From Microbacterium sp. A20 (GTDB lineage Bacteria; Actinomycetota; Actinomycetes; Actinomycetales; Microbacteriaceae), in NCBI RefSeq assembly GCF_004794515.1, contig NZ_SSDF01000074.1, positions 143,645 through 207,644 on the forward strand: a stretch of 64,000 nucleotides of DNA. Direction: 5' to 3'. Made by a program: the position numbers and the translations under genes. Below are positions 8,343 to 17,945 of the stretch, in pieces. Positions within the stretch are counted from its first letter, which is position 1, and each line of letters begins with the position of its first letter. The notes under the pieces were generated by a model, which had not been told where the DNA came from, ran no database searches, and saw only the letters and a list, made by a program, of their open reading frames with translations.

Positions 8343-9881
8343 ATGACGATCAACGCCGATCTCCGGATCCTGAGCCGAGCTGCCTCCACGGCCACCGTTC
8401 CGATGGTCTCCCCCAGCGGCGCCGGCATGCTCCACCTCGGCCTCGGCAGCTTCCACCGCGCACACCAGGCGGTCTACACCGCCGCCGCACTCCAGGCCAC
8501 GGGCGGCGACTGGGGCATCATCGGCGTCGCGTCGCGTTCCCGCTCGATCGTCGATGCCCTGCACGCCCAGGACTTCCTCTACTCGGTCGCGACCATCGCG
8601 CCCGGCAGCACCTCGCTCACGATCCCGGGAGTGCACACCGACGCGTTCGTCGGCGCCGAGCAGCCCGAGCGCGTGATAGCCCACATCGCCGACCCCGGCA
8701 TCCGCATCGTGACCCTCACGGTCACCGAGAACGGCTACAGCTACTCCCCCGCGACGCAGCACCTCGACCTCGATGACGACACCGTGCGCGCCGACCTCCG
8801 AGGCGGGGCGGCCCGCTCGACGATCGGCCAGCTCGCCCGCGGACTCCAGGCCCGCGCCGCCGCCGGAGGAGCGCCGATCTCCATCCTCAGCTGCGACAAC
8901 CTCTCCGCCAACGGCGCCCACACCGAGAAGCTCGTGCGCGAGTTCCTGCAGGAGCTTCCGGGCTCCGAGAGTGCGGACGCCCTCGCGTTCCTCGACCGTG
9001 CGGTGACGTTCCCCTCCAGCATGGTCGACCGCATCGTCCCGGCGACCACCACAGAGCTGCGCACTCGAGTCAGCACCCTGCTCGGCGCTCGCGACGACAT
9101 CCCCGTGCCTGCCGAGCCCTTCACGATGTGGGCGATCGAAGACCGGTTCGCCGGCGGTCGGCCCGCCTGGGAGGCGGGCGGAGCCGTGTTCACGGACGAG
9201 GTCGGGCGCTACGAGCAGATGAAGGTGCGGCTGCTCAACGGCACGCACTCGCTCATCGCCTACCTCGGCGCCCTCAGCGGCGTCGGAACGATCCCGGAGG
9301 CCATCGGGCTCGACGGCATCGAAAGCGCCGCGCGCGCCGTGCTGCGCGACGAGTACGAGCCGTCGATCGAGGTTCCCTCCGGCGTCGACATCCGCGCCTA
9401 CGAGAGCGAGTTGTTCGAGCGCTGGGCCAACAGCGCGCTCGGCCACCGCACGAGCCAGGTCGGCACCGACGGCTCGGTCAAGCTGCGCCAGCGCATCCCG
9501 GAACCCGCACTGCGCGTTCTGCGCGACGGAGGGATGCCGCACCTGATCGCCTTGACCGTCGCCGGCTACCTGTCGTGCATCGCTCCGCTGCCCGGATTCG
9601 ATCCCGGCCTGCACGCCGCCGCCATGACCGACGGCGCCCGCGAGCGTCTCGCCGGATTCGCGGCGACCGCCCGCAACGGACGCGAACTCGCGCAGCGCGT
9701 GATCGGCGAGCTGCACCTGTTCGGTGATGGACTCGGATCGCAGGATGCGTTCATCGCGCGCGTCGGCGAGCTCGTCGACGTCATCCGGCGTCGGGGAGTC
9801 GATGCCGCGATCGCCGACGCCCTCTCGGCATCCCAGACCGCGACATCATCGTTCATCAGCGCAGAGGAGATGCAGCCATGA
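8343..9881 (+). CDS. uxuB: mannitol dehydrogenase family protein, probable fructuronate reductase
   Basis: A 512-residue NAD-dependent polyol/uronate oxidoreductase of the long-chain mannitol dehydrogenase family. The N-terminal nucleotide-binding region has LGLGSFHRAHQAVYT. The middle contains VTENGYSY and ISILSCDNLSANG, then VDRIVPAT. The C-terminal domain carries the catalytic Lys block VRLLNGTHSLIAYLG. The family includes mannitol dehydrogenase, fructuronate reductase (UxuB) and tagaturonate reductase. The neighbouring mannonate dehydratase makes D-mannonate to D-fructuronate interconversion most likely, but this is inferred from context. ATG chosen because the in-frame upstream part is intergenic; no Shine-Dalgarno is seen. 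It overlaps the next gene by ATGA. Confidence 0.82.
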   Translation: MTINADLRILSRAASTATVPMVSPSGAGMLHLGLGSFHRAHQAVYTAAALQATGGDWGIIGVASRSRSIVDALHAQDFLYSVATIAPGSTSLTIPGVHTDAFVGAEQPERVIAHIADPGIRIVTLTVTENGYSYSPATQHLDLDDDTVRADLRGGAARSTIGQLARGLQARAAAGGAPISILSCDNLSANGAHTEKLVREFLQELPGSESADALAFLDRAVTFPSSMVDRIVPATTTELRTRVSTLLGARDDIPVPAEPFTMWAIEDRFAGGRPAWEAGGAVFTDEVGRYEQMKVRLLNGTHSLIAYLGALSGVGTIPEAIGLDGIESAARAVLRDEYEPSIEVPSGVDIRAYESELFERWANSALGHRTSQVGTDGSVKLRQRIPEPALRVLRDGGMPHLIALTVAGYLSCIAPLPGFDPGLHAAAMTDGARERLAGFAATARNGRELAQRVIGELHLFGDGLGSQDAFIARVGELVDVIRRRGVDAAIADALSASQTATSSFISAEEMQP

Positions 9882-10882
9882 AGGCTCTCGCCATCCACGG
9901 CAAGGAAGACATCCGCTGGGAAGACCGCGAGGTTCCGCCCCCCGGCGACGGAGAGGTCCGACTCCGCGTCAGCTACGTGGGCATCTGCGGGTCCGACCTG
10001 CACTACTACTTCCACGGCGCCAACGGCGAGTACACGATCCGAGAGCCTCTCACCCCCGGTCACGAGCTCTCGGGCGTCGTCGACCTCGACCCGTCGGGCC
10101 GGCTGGCGCCCGGCACTCCCGTCACCGTGCACCCCGCCCGTTACGGAGCCGAGGCCCCCGGCCTCGAGGATCACCCGCACCTGCGCCCCGGCGGCGACTA
10201 CTTCGGCAGCGCGGCCGCGGATCCGCACCGTCAGGGCGGAGCATCCGAGCTGCTGATCGTCGAAGACCACATGGTCCGCGTGCTCCCGGCCTCCCTGCCG
10301 CTCGAGCGGGCGGCCCTCGCCGAACCGCTGGCCGTCGCGATCCACGCCGTGAGCCTCGCCGGAGACATCGCCGGCAAGCGGGTGCTCGTGATCGGCGCCG
10401 GCCCCATCGGCCTGCTCGTGGTCGCCGCTGCGCTCAATGCCGGCGCCGCGGTCGTGGGCGCCAGCGATGTGCGCGAAGAGCCCCTCAGCCGCGCTCAGGC
10501 ACTCGGCGCATCCGAGGTCTCGCTCGTCGGCCGCGACACGATCGAGAACGAGTCGTATGACATCGTCTTCGAGTGCTCCGGCGTCGGCGTCGCACTCACT
10601 CAGGCGGTGCGCGCAGCCCGCCGCGTCGGAACGATCGTTCAGGTCGGGATGCTCCCGAACGCCGAGATCGGAGTGAACCTCGCCCCGATGCTCGCCAAAG
10701 AGCTGACCATCCGCGGCGCCTTCCGCTTCTCCACCGAGATCGACGACGCGGTCGCCCTGCTGGCCGAGTCCGACGCCCTCGACTCCGTCATCTCCCACGT
10801 GCTCCCGGCATCCGATGCCGTCCAGGCGTTCGAGCTCGCCCGCGACTCGTCCGCCTCGGCCAAGGTCCTCCTGGCCCTCTAG
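9878..10882 (+). CDS. zinc-dependent alcohol dehydrogenase, L-idonate 5-dehydrogenase-like
   Basis: A 334-residue medium-chain dehydrogenase. VGICGSDLHYYFHG contains the catalytic zinc Cys, GHELSGVV carries the His-Glu pair, and LAEPLAVAIHA precedes the Rossmann motif VIGAGPIGLLVVA. The SDLHYYFHGANG block is typical of L-idonate 5-dehydrogenases, which oxidise L-idonate to 5-ketogluconate. The usual structural-zinc four-Cys loop is absent, as in IdnD-like enzymes (the corresponding region reads HPARYGAEAPGLEDHPHLRPGG). The start overlaps the previous stop as ATGA, so the two are translationally coupled. Expected to feed an aldonate into the same operon's mannonate branch; the exact substrate is uncertain. 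Confidence 0.78.
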   Translation: MKALAIHGKEDIRWEDREVPPPGDGEVRLRVSYVGICGSDLHYYFHGANGEYTIREPLTPGHELSGVVDLDPSGRLAPGTPVTVHPARYGAEAPGLEDHPHLRPGGDYFGSAAADPHRQGGASELLIVEDHMVRVLPASLPLERAALAEPLAVAIHAVSLAGDIAGKRVLVIGAGPIGLLVVAAALNAGAAVVGASDVREEPLSRAQALGASEVSLVGRDTIENESYDIVFECSGVGVALTQAVRAARRVGTIVQVGMLPNAEIGVNLAPMLAKELTIRGAFRFSTEIDDAVALLAESDALDSVISHVLPASDAVQAFELARDSSASAKVLLAL

Positions 10883-10955
10883 CGAATCACCCCCACCCGG
10901 CGGCCCCGCCGCACCGATACACCCACCCTGTTCCTGGTCCGAAGGAGTACCTCCC

Positions 10956-12347
10956 ATGTCCGAACCGCAGACGACCGCCACGGTCGCCGACCCCGCCGCG
11001 AAGAGGTCGGTACGCGACCTCGTGCGCGCCGCCATCTCGGGGTGGCTCGGCACCGCCCTCGAGTTCATGGACTACCAGCTCTACTCGCTGGCCGCCGCGC
11101 TCGTCTTCGCCGACCTGTTCTTCTCCTCCGAGAACCCGGCCGTCGCCGTCGTCGCCGCGATGGCCACCTACGGCGTCGGCTACGTCGCCCGCCCGGTGGG
11201 TGCGTTCTTCTTCGCACGACTCGGTGACAAGACCGGTCGCACGAAGGTGCTGTTCTACACGATCCTCCTGATGGGTCTCGCGACCACCCTCATCGGCTTC
11301 CTGCCGACGTACTCGCAGGTGGGCGTGCTCGCGCCGATCCTCCTCGTGCTGCTTCGCATCGCGCAGGGCTTCGGTGCCGGAGCCGAGATCTCGGGTGCCG
11401 GCGTCATGCTCGCCGAGTACGCGCCGGCCAAGCGTCGCGGCATCATCGCCTCGCTCGTCGCGCTCGGCACGAACTGCGGCACGCTGCTCGCCTCGGGCAT
11501 CTGGGCCATCCTGCTCGTCGCGTACAGCGAAGACGAGGTCATCGCCTGGGCCTGGCGCATCCCCTTCATCGCGAGCGCCGTGATCATGCTCTTCGCGATC
11601 TGGGTGCGCTTCAACCTCAAGGAGACCCCGGTCTTCGAGGAGCGCGACGATGTCGTCGACGGCAAGGCCCTGTCCCGCGACGAGGCGATCCAGCTCGCCA
11701 CCGAGACCGGCGACATCCGCACCCTCGAGGCGATGCAGCGCAAGCCCTGGAAGGCGTTCTCGATCGCGCTCCTGCTGCGCTTCGGCCAGGCCGGCAACTC
11801 CGGAATGATCCAGACCTACCTGATCAGCTACATCACCGTCGTGCTGCTGCTGGACCGCTCGATCGGCGTGAACGCCGTGATCGTCTCGTCGCTCGTCGCC
11901 TTCATCACGGTGCCGCTCTCCGGCTGGCTCGGCGACCGCTTCGGCCGCAAGCGCATGTACATGGTCTGGGCGATCATCGCGCTCATCATCATCGTCCCGA
12001 CGATGCTGATGATCAGCAGCAAGGACACCGTGCAGGTCTTCGTCGGCTACGTCGTGCTGCACAACCTCGCCGTGATGAGCTTCGCGTCGCTCGAGAACCT
12101 CACGCTCCCGGAGCTCTTCGGATCGCGCAACCGCTACACGTTCACCGCCATGGCACGCGAGATCGCCGCCATCGTCGCGACCGGCGCGGGCCCCGTCATC
12201 GCCGCGGCATGGGTGTCGGCCGTCACCGGCTCGTTCATCCCGATCATCATCATGCTCTTCATCTTCACGCTGTGCGCCCTCATCGCCTCGATCTGGATGC
12301 CGGAGGTCGCCGGTCGCGACCTCACGGATCCGCGCGACGCGATCTGA
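10956..12347 (+). CDS. MFS transporter, metabolite:H+ symporter type
   Basis: A 463-residue major facilitator protein with twelve predicted helices and a central cytosolic loop (around [21 protein letters not shown]). The loop-2/3 motif [12 protein letters not shown] and its C-terminal counterpart [12 protein letters not shown] are both present. [25 protein letters not shown] is the helix 4-5 signature of the metabolite:H+ symporter subfamily (ProP, KgtP, shikimate transporters). The ATG at 10956 follows GAAGGAG by 8 nt. Placement inside the operon suggests uptake of the hexuronate or aldonate that the neighbours catabolise; the longer loop before helix 7 is somewhat unusual for the family. 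Confidence 0.85.
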   Translation: MSEPQTTATVADPAAKRSVRDLVRAAISGWLGTALEFMDYQLYSLAAALVFADLFFSSENPAVAVVAAMATYGVGYVARPVGAFFFARLGDKTGRTKVLFYTILLMGLATTLIGFLPTYSQVGVLAPILLVLLRIAQGFGAGAEISGAGVMLAEYAPAKRRGIIASLVALGTNCGTLLASGIWAILLVAYSEDEVIAWAWRIPFIASAVIMLFAIWVRFNLKETPVFEERDDVVDGKALSRDEAIQLATETGDIRTLEAMQRKPWKAFSIALLLRFGQAGNSGMIQTYLISYITVVLLLDRSIGVNAVIVSSLVAFITVPLSGWLGDRFGRKRMYMVWAIIALIIIVPTMLMISSKDTVQVFVGYVVLHNLAVMSFASLENLTLPELFGSRNRYTFTAMAREIAAIVATGAGPVIAAAWVSAVTGSFIPIIIMLFIFTLCALIASIWMPEVAGRDLTDPRDAI

Positions 12348-12429
12348 TCGCCCTGCCCGTAACGACCAGGGGTGCGGACGCCCGAACGTCCGCACCCCGC
12401 ACCTCGCCCCGCATCTTCAGGAGAACGAC

Positions 12430-13656
12430 ATGACCATCGAGATCGTCGACGTCAACATCACCAGCCCCGGACGCAACTTCGTCACGCTCAAGATCACGAC
12501 CTCCGACGGCATCGTCGGCCTGGGCGACGCCACCCTCAACGGACGTGAGCTCGCCGTGGCGTCGTACCTCTCCGATCACGTCGCCTCGATGCTCGTCGGC
12601 CGCGATGAGGACCGCATCGAAGACACCTGGCAGTACCTCTACCGCGGCCCGTACTGGCGCCGCGGACCGGTGACCATGGCGGCGATCGCCGCGGTCGACA
12701 TGGCCCTCTGGGACATCAAGGCCAAGAAGGCCGGGATGCCGCTGTACCAGCTGCTCGGCGGCGCGAGCCGCGATGGCGTCCGCGTCTACGCGCACGCCTC
12801 CGGCACCGACTACGCCGCCCTCAAGAACGCGATCACCGGATACGAGGAGCTCGGCTACACCGCCGTGCGCGTGCAGACCGGAGTGCCCGGCCTCGGCCAG
12901 ATCTACGGCGTCTCGGCTACCGGCCCCGGTGTGCGCTACGACTACGAGCCCGCCAAGCGCTCGGGTGACCGCCCCAGCGAAGAGACGTGGGACACCCGCA
13001 ACTACCTGAACCACATGCCCGGGATCTTCTCGCAGATCCGCGAGGACTTCGGGACCGACCTGCGCATCCTCCACGACGGACACCACCGGATGTCGCCGAT
13101 CGAGGCCGCACGCTTCGCGAAGGACATCGAGCCCTACGACCTGTTCTGGCTCGAGGACTGCACCCCGGGTGAGGACCAGAGCGCGCTGCGCCTCGTGCGC
13201 CAGCACTCGACGACACCGCTCGCGATCGGCGAGGTCTTCAACTCGGTCTACGACTACCAGACCCTCATCACCGAGCGCCTGATCGACTACGTGCGCTCGG
13301 CCGTCACCCACACCGGAGGCATCACCGCGATGAAGAAGCTGCTCGACTTCGCGGCGATCTACGGCATCCGCTCCGGCATCCACGGCCCGACCGACATCTC
13401 CCCCGTCGGCATGGCGGCAGCTCTGCACCTCGACCTCGCGATCCACAACTTCGGCATCCAGGAGTACATGCCCCACAACGCGCAGACGCTCGAGGTGTTC
13501 CAGACCTCCTTCACCTTCGACAAGGGCTTCCTGCACCCCGGCGACAAGCCCGGTCTGGGCGTCGACCTCGACGAGGATGCCGCCGCCGGCCACGAGTACA
13601 CCAAGGCCTACCTGCCGGTGAACCGTCTGCTCGACGGGACCGTCCATGACTGGTGA
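12430..13656 (+). CDS. manD: D-mannonate dehydratase, enolase superfamily (ManD type)
   Basis: A 408-residue enolase-superfamily dehydratase converting D-mannonate to 2-keto-3-deoxy-D-gluconate. The N-terminal capping domain includes [15 protein letters not shown]. The barrel has [12 protein letters not shown] with the first metal Asp and an adjacent His, [13 protein letters not shown] and PLAIGEVF with metal Glu residues, and [10 protein letters not shown] and [14 protein letters not shown] with the catalytic His and loop. All match the ManD subgroup; some members have low activity on mannonate or prefer gluconate. AGGAG lies 8 nt upstream of the ATG. The 3' end overlaps the aldolase gene by 11 bp within a tandem repeat. 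Confidence 0.88.
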   Translation: MTIEIVDVNITSPGRNFVTLKITTSDGIVGLGDATLNGRELAVASYLSDHVASMLVGRDEDRIEDTWQYLYRGPYWRRGPVTMAAIAAVDMALWDIKAKKAGMPLYQLLGGASRDGVRVYAHASGTDYAALKNAITGYEELGYTAVRVQTGVPGLGQIYGVSATGPGVRYDYEPAKRSGDRPSEETWDTRNYLNHMPGIFSQIREDFGTDLRILHDGHHRMSPIEAARFAKDIEPYDLFWLEDCTPGEDQSALRLVRQHSTTPLAIGEVFNSVYDYQTLITERLIDYVRSAVTHTGGITAMKKLLDFAAIYGIRSGIHGPTDISPVGMAAALHLDLAIHNFGIQEYMPHNAQTLEVFQTSFTFDKGFLHPGDKPGLGVDLDEDAAAGHEYTKAYLPVNRLLDGTVHDW

Positions 13657-13705
13657 GGCCCTGACTGGTGAGGCCATGACTGGTGAGGCGATGACTGGTG
13701 AGGTC
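13646..13705 (+). repeat. four 15-bp tandem repeats at the manD-aldolase junction
   Basis: Four copies of NTGACTGGTGAGGNN (first base A or C) start at 13646, 13661, 13676 and 13691. The first copy contains the manD stop (TGG TGA), and three copies begin with ATG in the aldolase frame. Each unit therefore provides a possible start codon and a GGTGAGG purine stretch just upstream of the next unit. Confidence 0.9.
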
Positions 13706-14335
13706 CGCCGGGTCGCCCTCCCGCAGCGCACGGTCGACTCGCGCCTGGTCGTCGTCGCCCGCGCTAAGCGGGCCGAGGACTACGACGCCGTGCTCGATGT
13801 GCTGGTGGACGCGGGTATCCGCAGCATCGAGCTGACGCTGACCACGCCGGGGACGTTCGAGCACTTCCCGCAGCTGCGCGCACGGTTCGGCGACGCGATC
13901 GACCTCGGTGTCGGCACCGTGACGAACGCCCTCGACCTCTCCCGGGCGGTCGAGGTGGGCGCGACGTATCTCGTGACCCCGATCACCTCGGCCGATTTCG
14001 TCACCCAGGCGACGGATGCCGGAGTGCCGATCGTTCCGGGCGGCCTGACCCCGACCGAGCTGTTCGCGTCGTGGTCGGCGGGCGCCTCGGCCGTGAAGAT
14101 CTTCCCCGCGGGGCAGGTCGGTCCCGGCTACCTCAAGGACCTGCGGGGCCCCTTCCCCGATCTCGTCGCGGTCCCGTCGGGCGGGGTTGATCTCGCAGGT
14201 GCCTCAGCCTGGCTGCAGGCCGGCGCTGCGGCGGTGAGTGTGGGCGGTCCACTTCTCGGCGATGCCTTTTCCGGCGGAGACCTGAGCGCTCTGCGTGACC
14301 GGGCGATGGCCTTCGTCGAGGTCTGTGCACGCTGA
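13646..14335 (+). CDS. KDPG/KHG-type aldolase
   Basis: A 229-residue class I aldolase of the 2-keto-3-deoxy-6-phosphogluconate / 4-hydroxy-2-oxoglutarate family, which cleaves KDPG to pyruvate and glyceraldehyde 3-phosphate. Visible blocks are [15 protein letters not shown] with the catalytic Glu region, [32 protein letters not shown], and the Schiff-base Lys in [17 protein letters not shown] holds the phosphate-binding Ser-Gly. The first 19 residues are four MTGEA-like repeats not found in the family, and ATGs at 13646, 13676 and 13691 are all possible starts; the domain begins at about residue 20. No KDG kinase gene accompanies it here. Confidence 0.82.
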   Translation: MTGEALTGEAMTGEAMTGEVRRVALPQRTVDSRLVVVARAKRAEDYDAVLDVLVDAGIRSIELTLTTPGTFEHFPQLRARFGDAIDLGVGTVTNALDLSRAVEVGATYLVTPITSADFVTQATDAGVPIVPGGLTPTELFASWSAGASAVKIFPAGQVGPGYLKDLRGPFPDLVAVPSGGVDLAGASAWLQAGAAAVSVGGPLLGDAFSGGDLSALRDRAMAFVEVCAR

Positions 14336-14353
14336 GTTCGCCGAGAGATCGGG

Positions 14354-15733
14354 TCAGCCGATGACCTTGCCCGGGTTGAGGATGCCGGCGGGGTCGAGGG
14401 CGGCCTTGATCGCTCGATGCATGTCGAGGACGGCGGGAGCGAGCTCCGACACGAGGCCCTTGCGTTTGAGCAGGCCCACGCCGTGCTCGCCCGTGACCGT
14501 GCCCCCGAGCGCGAGCGCCGCGTCGATGATCTCGCTGAATGCCTGCTCCGCGCGAGCGCGAGCCGCGTCGTCACCGGCGGGCACGACGAGGAGCGGATGC
14601 AGGTTGCCGTCGCCCGCATGAGCAATGTTGGCGATGAGCACATCGTTCGCGAGCCCGATGGCCTCGATGCGTCCGAGCATCTCCGCAACGGCGGCTTTCG
14701 GCACGCACACGTCTTCGGTCAGGACGGGACCGAGGCGTTCCAGGGCCGGATAGGCCAGTCGTCGGGCGGCGAACAGCGCTTCCCCCTCCTCGTCGTCCGT
14801 GCTCCGGTCGGCCCACGTGGCACCGCCGCGCTCGAACGCGGCCAGCAGTGCTGCCGCCTCCTCTTCGCCGGCGGCGCCCGGGGTGTCCACGCGCCCGAGC
14901 AGGACGACCGCGGCATCGGCGGAGAGCCCCATGTTCTTCCAGTCGTCGACCGCGCGCAGACAGTTGCGGTCGATCAGCTCCAGCGCCGACGGCGTGAGTC
15001 CGGCCGCCGCGACCTCGCGCACGGCCTCCCCCGCGTCGGTGAGCGAGTCGAAGAACCCGGCGATGGTCTGCTCGGGCGGGCGCGCCGGCCGCAGTCGCAC
15101 CGTGATCTCGGTGACGATGCCGAGTGTCCCCTCGGAACCGACGAGAAGTCCGGTGAGGTCGTACCCTGCGACACCCTTCGCGGTGCGGCGGCCCAGCCGG
15201 ACGAGCTCTCCGGCGCCGGTCACGACCTGCATCCCGAGCACGTAGTCCCGGGTGACGCCGTACTTCACGCAGCACACCCCACCCGCGTTGGTCGCGACGT
15301 TGCCGCCGATGGTCGACCACGGCGAGCTGGCCGGATCGGGCGGATACCAGAGGCCGTTCTCGGCGACGCGTGCCCGGAGGTCGTCGTTGACCACCCCGGG
15401 CTGCACGACGGCGAGTCGCTCGAGTTCGTCCACTTCGAGCACAGCGTTCATCCGCTCCAGAGAGATCACGACGCTGCCGGCGAGCGCGTTGGCGCCGCCG
15501 GAGAGCCCCGTGCCCGCCCCGCGGGCGACGACCGCCGTTTCATGGCGCAGACACGCGCGCACCACCGCCTGCACCTCTTCGGGGGTGCGCGGCCGCACGA
15601 GGCAGGCCGGCAGCAACCACTCCGCCCACTCGGCATCATCGTGCGCGTAGCCCTCCAGCACATCCGGGTCCGTCGTGAGACGGTCGGCGGGCAGGAGCGC
15701 GGCGAGATCGGCGAGGAGCGCGGACTCACTCAC
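14354..15733 (-). CDS. FAD-linked glycolate oxidase / D-lactate dehydrogenase family protein
   Basis: A 459-residue FAD-binding oxidoreductase of the GlcD/Dld2 family that oxidises 2-hydroxy acids. The N-terminal PCMH FAD domain has VVARGAGTGLSGGANA (pyrophosphate loop), SSPWSTIGGNVATNAGG and GVAGYDLTGLLVGSEGTLGI. The C-terminal FAD-oxidase cap has IAHAGDGNLHP and GTVTGEHGVGLLKR, which hold the catalytic and metal-binding His residues. Start overlaps the esterase stop by 8 bp. The third gene of an amidohydrolase-esterase-oxidase operon, it probably handles a 2-hydroxy acid released by the first two enzymes; which acid cannot be told. Confidence 0.85.
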   Translation of the reverse strand: MSESALLADLAALLPADRLTTDPDVLEGYAHDDAEWAEWLLPACLVRPRTPEEVQAVVRACLRHETAVVARGAGTGLSGGANALAGSVVISLERMNAVLEVDELERLAVVQPGVVNDDLRARVAENGLWYPPDPASSPWSTIGGNVATNAGGVCCVKYGVTRDYVLGMQVVTGAGELVRLGRRTAKGVAGYDLTGLLVGSEGTLGIVTEITVRLRPARPPEQTIAGFFDSLTDAGEAVREVAAAGLTPSALELIDRNCLRAVDDWKNMGLSADAAVVLLGRVDTPGAAGEEEAAALLAAFERGGATWADRSTDDEEGEALFAARRLAYPALERLGPVLTEDVCVPKAAVAEMLGRIEAIGLANDVLIANIAHAGDGNLHPLLVVPAGDDAARARAEQAFSEIIDAALALGGTVTGEHGVGLLKRKGLVSELAPAVLDMHRAIKAALDPAGILNPGKVIG

Positions 15734-16628
15734 GGTCGTCGTCGCCGGCAGCGGATGCCGAGCGCGTGTGGCAGGTCTTCAGATAGCTCAGGAACGATGC
15801 CTGCAGCCCCGTGAGATGGGTCTCGTGCAGCATGGCCTTCGAGATCCCTTCGGAGCGCCCCTGGGCATGCAGCTCTTCGATGACCGTGAGCAGATTGCGT
15901 CCGATCTCCCGATAGATCGGGATCGCTCCGAGCAGCTCGGCTTCGTTGAGTGTGACGTGCAGCTGCTGCAGGGAAGAGACGGGGTCGCGCTGCGGAAGCG
16001 CGGCGATCAGGGGGAACACCTGGCTGTCCGTGGCCGCGACGCCCGGGCTGCCGGCGCCGAACGTCGCGAACGGAGGCGTCTCACGCAGCCAGGCGTACAG
16101 GGCGAAGAGGCCGCCGTAGGAATAGCCGAAGAGGCCGTGGCCGGTCTCGCTGACGCGGACCTTCGACTGCAGGAGGGGGTGAAGCTCCTCCGTCAGGAAC
16201 TCGAGGAAGACGTCGGCATGGGTGTCGGCCAGCTGGGCGAGATAGGCGTCCACGTGCTCCGGCGTCATCGCCCCGGAATCGCGGGCGGCCGCGAGCGTCC
16301 TCCGCATCTCGTCGCCCACGGGTTCTCCCGGCGGTACGAGATCGCGGTTGCGGAGCTGCGCCCACTGCGCGGCCTCTTCACCGGCGTAGCCGACGCTGAC
16401 CTGGATGTAGGGGGCGATTGAGAGGTACGGGTCGGCCTGGGTCACGATGAGCGGCGCGGTCAGCCCGACGGACCAGTTGCCGTCCACGACATAGATCAGG
16501 GGCAGGGAGTCGGTGGACTCCGCATAGCCCGGGGGCGTGGTCACCCACACGGCGTAGCGGTGTCCCGACCGTGCCGTGACCTCCAGGTACTCCGTGTCGG
16601 CCAAGCAGCCGTTCAGCATCGCGCTCAC
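15726..16628 (-). CDS. alpha/beta-hydrolase esterase (Fes/BesA-like)
   Basis: A 300-residue alpha/beta hydrolase of the putative esterase family (enterochelin-esterase/esterase-D-like fold). LPLIYVVDGNWSVGL resembles the oxyanion segment, and the nucleophile elbow is GYSYGG (Ser in HGLFGYSYGGLFALYAWL). A distal His is available in LHETHLTGLQASFL. No signal peptide, so it is cytoplasmic. It overlaps the upstream amidohydrolase gene by ATGA and the downstream oxidase by 8 bp, so all three are translated from one message. Substrate unknown; by company, an ester of a hydroxy acid or an amino compound. Confidence 0.75.
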   Translation of the reverse strand: MSAMLNGCLADTEYLEVTARSGHRYAVWVTTPPGYAESTDSLPLIYVVDGNWSVGLTAPLIVTQADPYLSIAPYIQVSVGYAGEEAAQWAQLRNRDLVPPGEPVGDEMRRTLAAARDSGAMTPEHVDAYLAQLADTHADVFLEFLTEELHPLLQSKVRVSETGHGLFGYSYGGLFALYAWLRETPPFATFGAGSPGVAATDSQVFPLIAALPQRDPVSSLQQLHVTLNEAELLGAIPIYREIGRNLLTVIEELHAQGRSEGISKAMLHETHLTGLQASFLSYLKTCHTRSASAAGDDDRE

Positions 16629-17851
16629 TGGGTGTCTCCCTTCATGATGCGGCCGGCCTTCACGACGAAGGCGGCCATGTCCGGATCCGCGAAGACGCGG
16701 GCGTCGTCGAGCGGGTTCCGCTGCCAGGCGACCATGTCGGCCGCCATCCCCACGCGGAGCATCCCGACGGTGTCGCCGATGCCGAGGATGCCGGCGTTAA
16801 CGCTGGTGGCGGAGACGAGCGCCTGCATGGGCGACTCCAGCTCGGCACGCAGTCGCAGCTCCTCGCCTCGGCGGTACTGCTCGGGGCCGAGGAGGTCGGA
16901 GCCGAGCCCGATCCGCACGCCCGCTGCGCGGGAGATCTCGAGCGCGTTCGCCATGCGGCGACGGGCGCCGGCCAACCGATCGCGGGTCGACGGGTCCACG
17001 TCGAGGCTCCCCGGGTCCATGATCTGCTCGACCACGGCGAACGTCGGGACGAGCGCCACATCGTGCTCCCGCATCAGCTGCGCGGTCGGCTCGTCGATGT
17101 CGGTGCCGTGCTCCACGCAGCGCACACCCGCCAGGACGGCGTTGCGGATGCCGGCGTTGTTGTGCGCGTGCACGGTCACGTAGGTGCCGCGCGCGGCGGC
17201 CTCCTCCACCGCGACCGCGATCTCGGCCGACGTGAACTGCGTGTCGTCGAGGCGGTCGTGGCCCCCGACGACACCTCCCGTGACGCACAGTTTCAGGAAG
17301 GTTGCACCGCGGCGGAACGACTCCCGGACGTTGCGTCGCAGTTCATCGGCGTTGCCCGACATGAGGGAGAGGGCGGCGAGGCCGGGGATGTGGTGCGTCT
17401 CCCACAGCTCGGTGGGCTCCCACGCGGCGCCGTAGTAGCCGTGTCCGCCGGTCTGGCACTGCACGGGGCCGCACGACAGCACCCGCGGGCCACGCACCTT
17501 GCCGTTCGCGATGACCTCGACCACTCCCCGGTCGACGCCACCGGTGTCGCGCACCGTGGTGAAGCCCGCGTCGAGGGTGCGGCTCGCCGTGAGGAAGATG
17601 TCGGCGGCGATCTCGGCGGCGGAGAGCTGGAACCCGAACTGCGCGCGGATCGGGCTCGAGAGTCCGAAGTGCACGTGTGCGTCGATCAGGCCGGGCGTCA
17701 GCAGCATGCCGTCGAGGTCGACGGTGGCGGCTCCCGCCGGGGCGGTTCCGATCCGGGTGATCACGCCGTCCGCAACGCACACGTCCGCGGGCGAAGGCTC
17801 GGCACCGGACCCATCGGCGATGATCCCGCCGGCGAACCAGATCTCGGTCAT
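16625..17851 (-). CDS. metal-dependent amidohydrolase (imidazolonepropionase/prolidase-like)
   Basis: A 408-residue amidohydrolase-superfamily enzyme. GLIDAHVHFGL has the HxH metal pair, FLKLCVTGG the Lys expected to be carbamylated, TVHAHNNAGI and RCVEHGTDID the other metal His residues, and IGLGSDLLG the final Asp. This arrangement is that of the Met-dependent hydrolase A group, which includes Xaa-Pro dipeptidases and hydrolases of N-acyl or aryl amides. The ATG at 17851 follows GGAAGAGG. First gene of the operon, it is divergent from a TetR gene with two direct operator-like repeats between them. The true amide substrate is unknown. Confidence 0.83.
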   Translation of the reverse strand: MTEIWFAGGIIADGSGAEPSPADVCVADGVITRIGTAPAGAATVDLDGMLLTPGLIDAHVHFGLSSPIRAQFGFQLSAAEIAADIFLTASRTLDAGFTTVRDTGGVDRGVVEVIANGKVRGPRVLSCGPVQCQTGGHGYYGAAWEPTELWETHHIPGLAALSLMSGNADELRRNVRESFRRGATFLKLCVTGGVVGGHDRLDDTQFTSAEIAVAVEEAAARGTYVTVHAHNNAGIRNAVLAGVRCVEHGTDIDEPTAQLMREHDVALVPTFAVVEQIMDPGSLDVDPSTRDRLAGARRRMANALEISRAAGVRIGLGSDLLGPEQYRRGEELRLRAELESPMQALVSATSVNAGILGIGDTVGMLRVGMAADMVAWQRNPLDDARVFADPDMAAFVVKAGRIMKGDTQ

Positions 17852-17878
17852 GACGCCTCTTCCGAGAACGACTGTGTC

Positions 17879-17927
17879 CTCAACAGTGGTGAATTGGTTG
17901 TGCGCTAACGTACTCAACAGTGGTGAA
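17879..17927. promoter_or_regulatory. two direct copies of a TetR-type operator
   Basis: CTCAACAGTGGTGAA occurs exactly at 17879-17893 and again at 17913-17927, 34 bp apart. Each copy contains an imperfect palindrome of form TCANCANTGNTGA. They occupy the whole 94-bp gap between the divergent amidohydrolase and TetR genes, so the TetR protein probably binds both and controls both directions. Confidence 0.7.
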
Positions 17928-17945
17928 GATGTCAACGGAGGCAAC

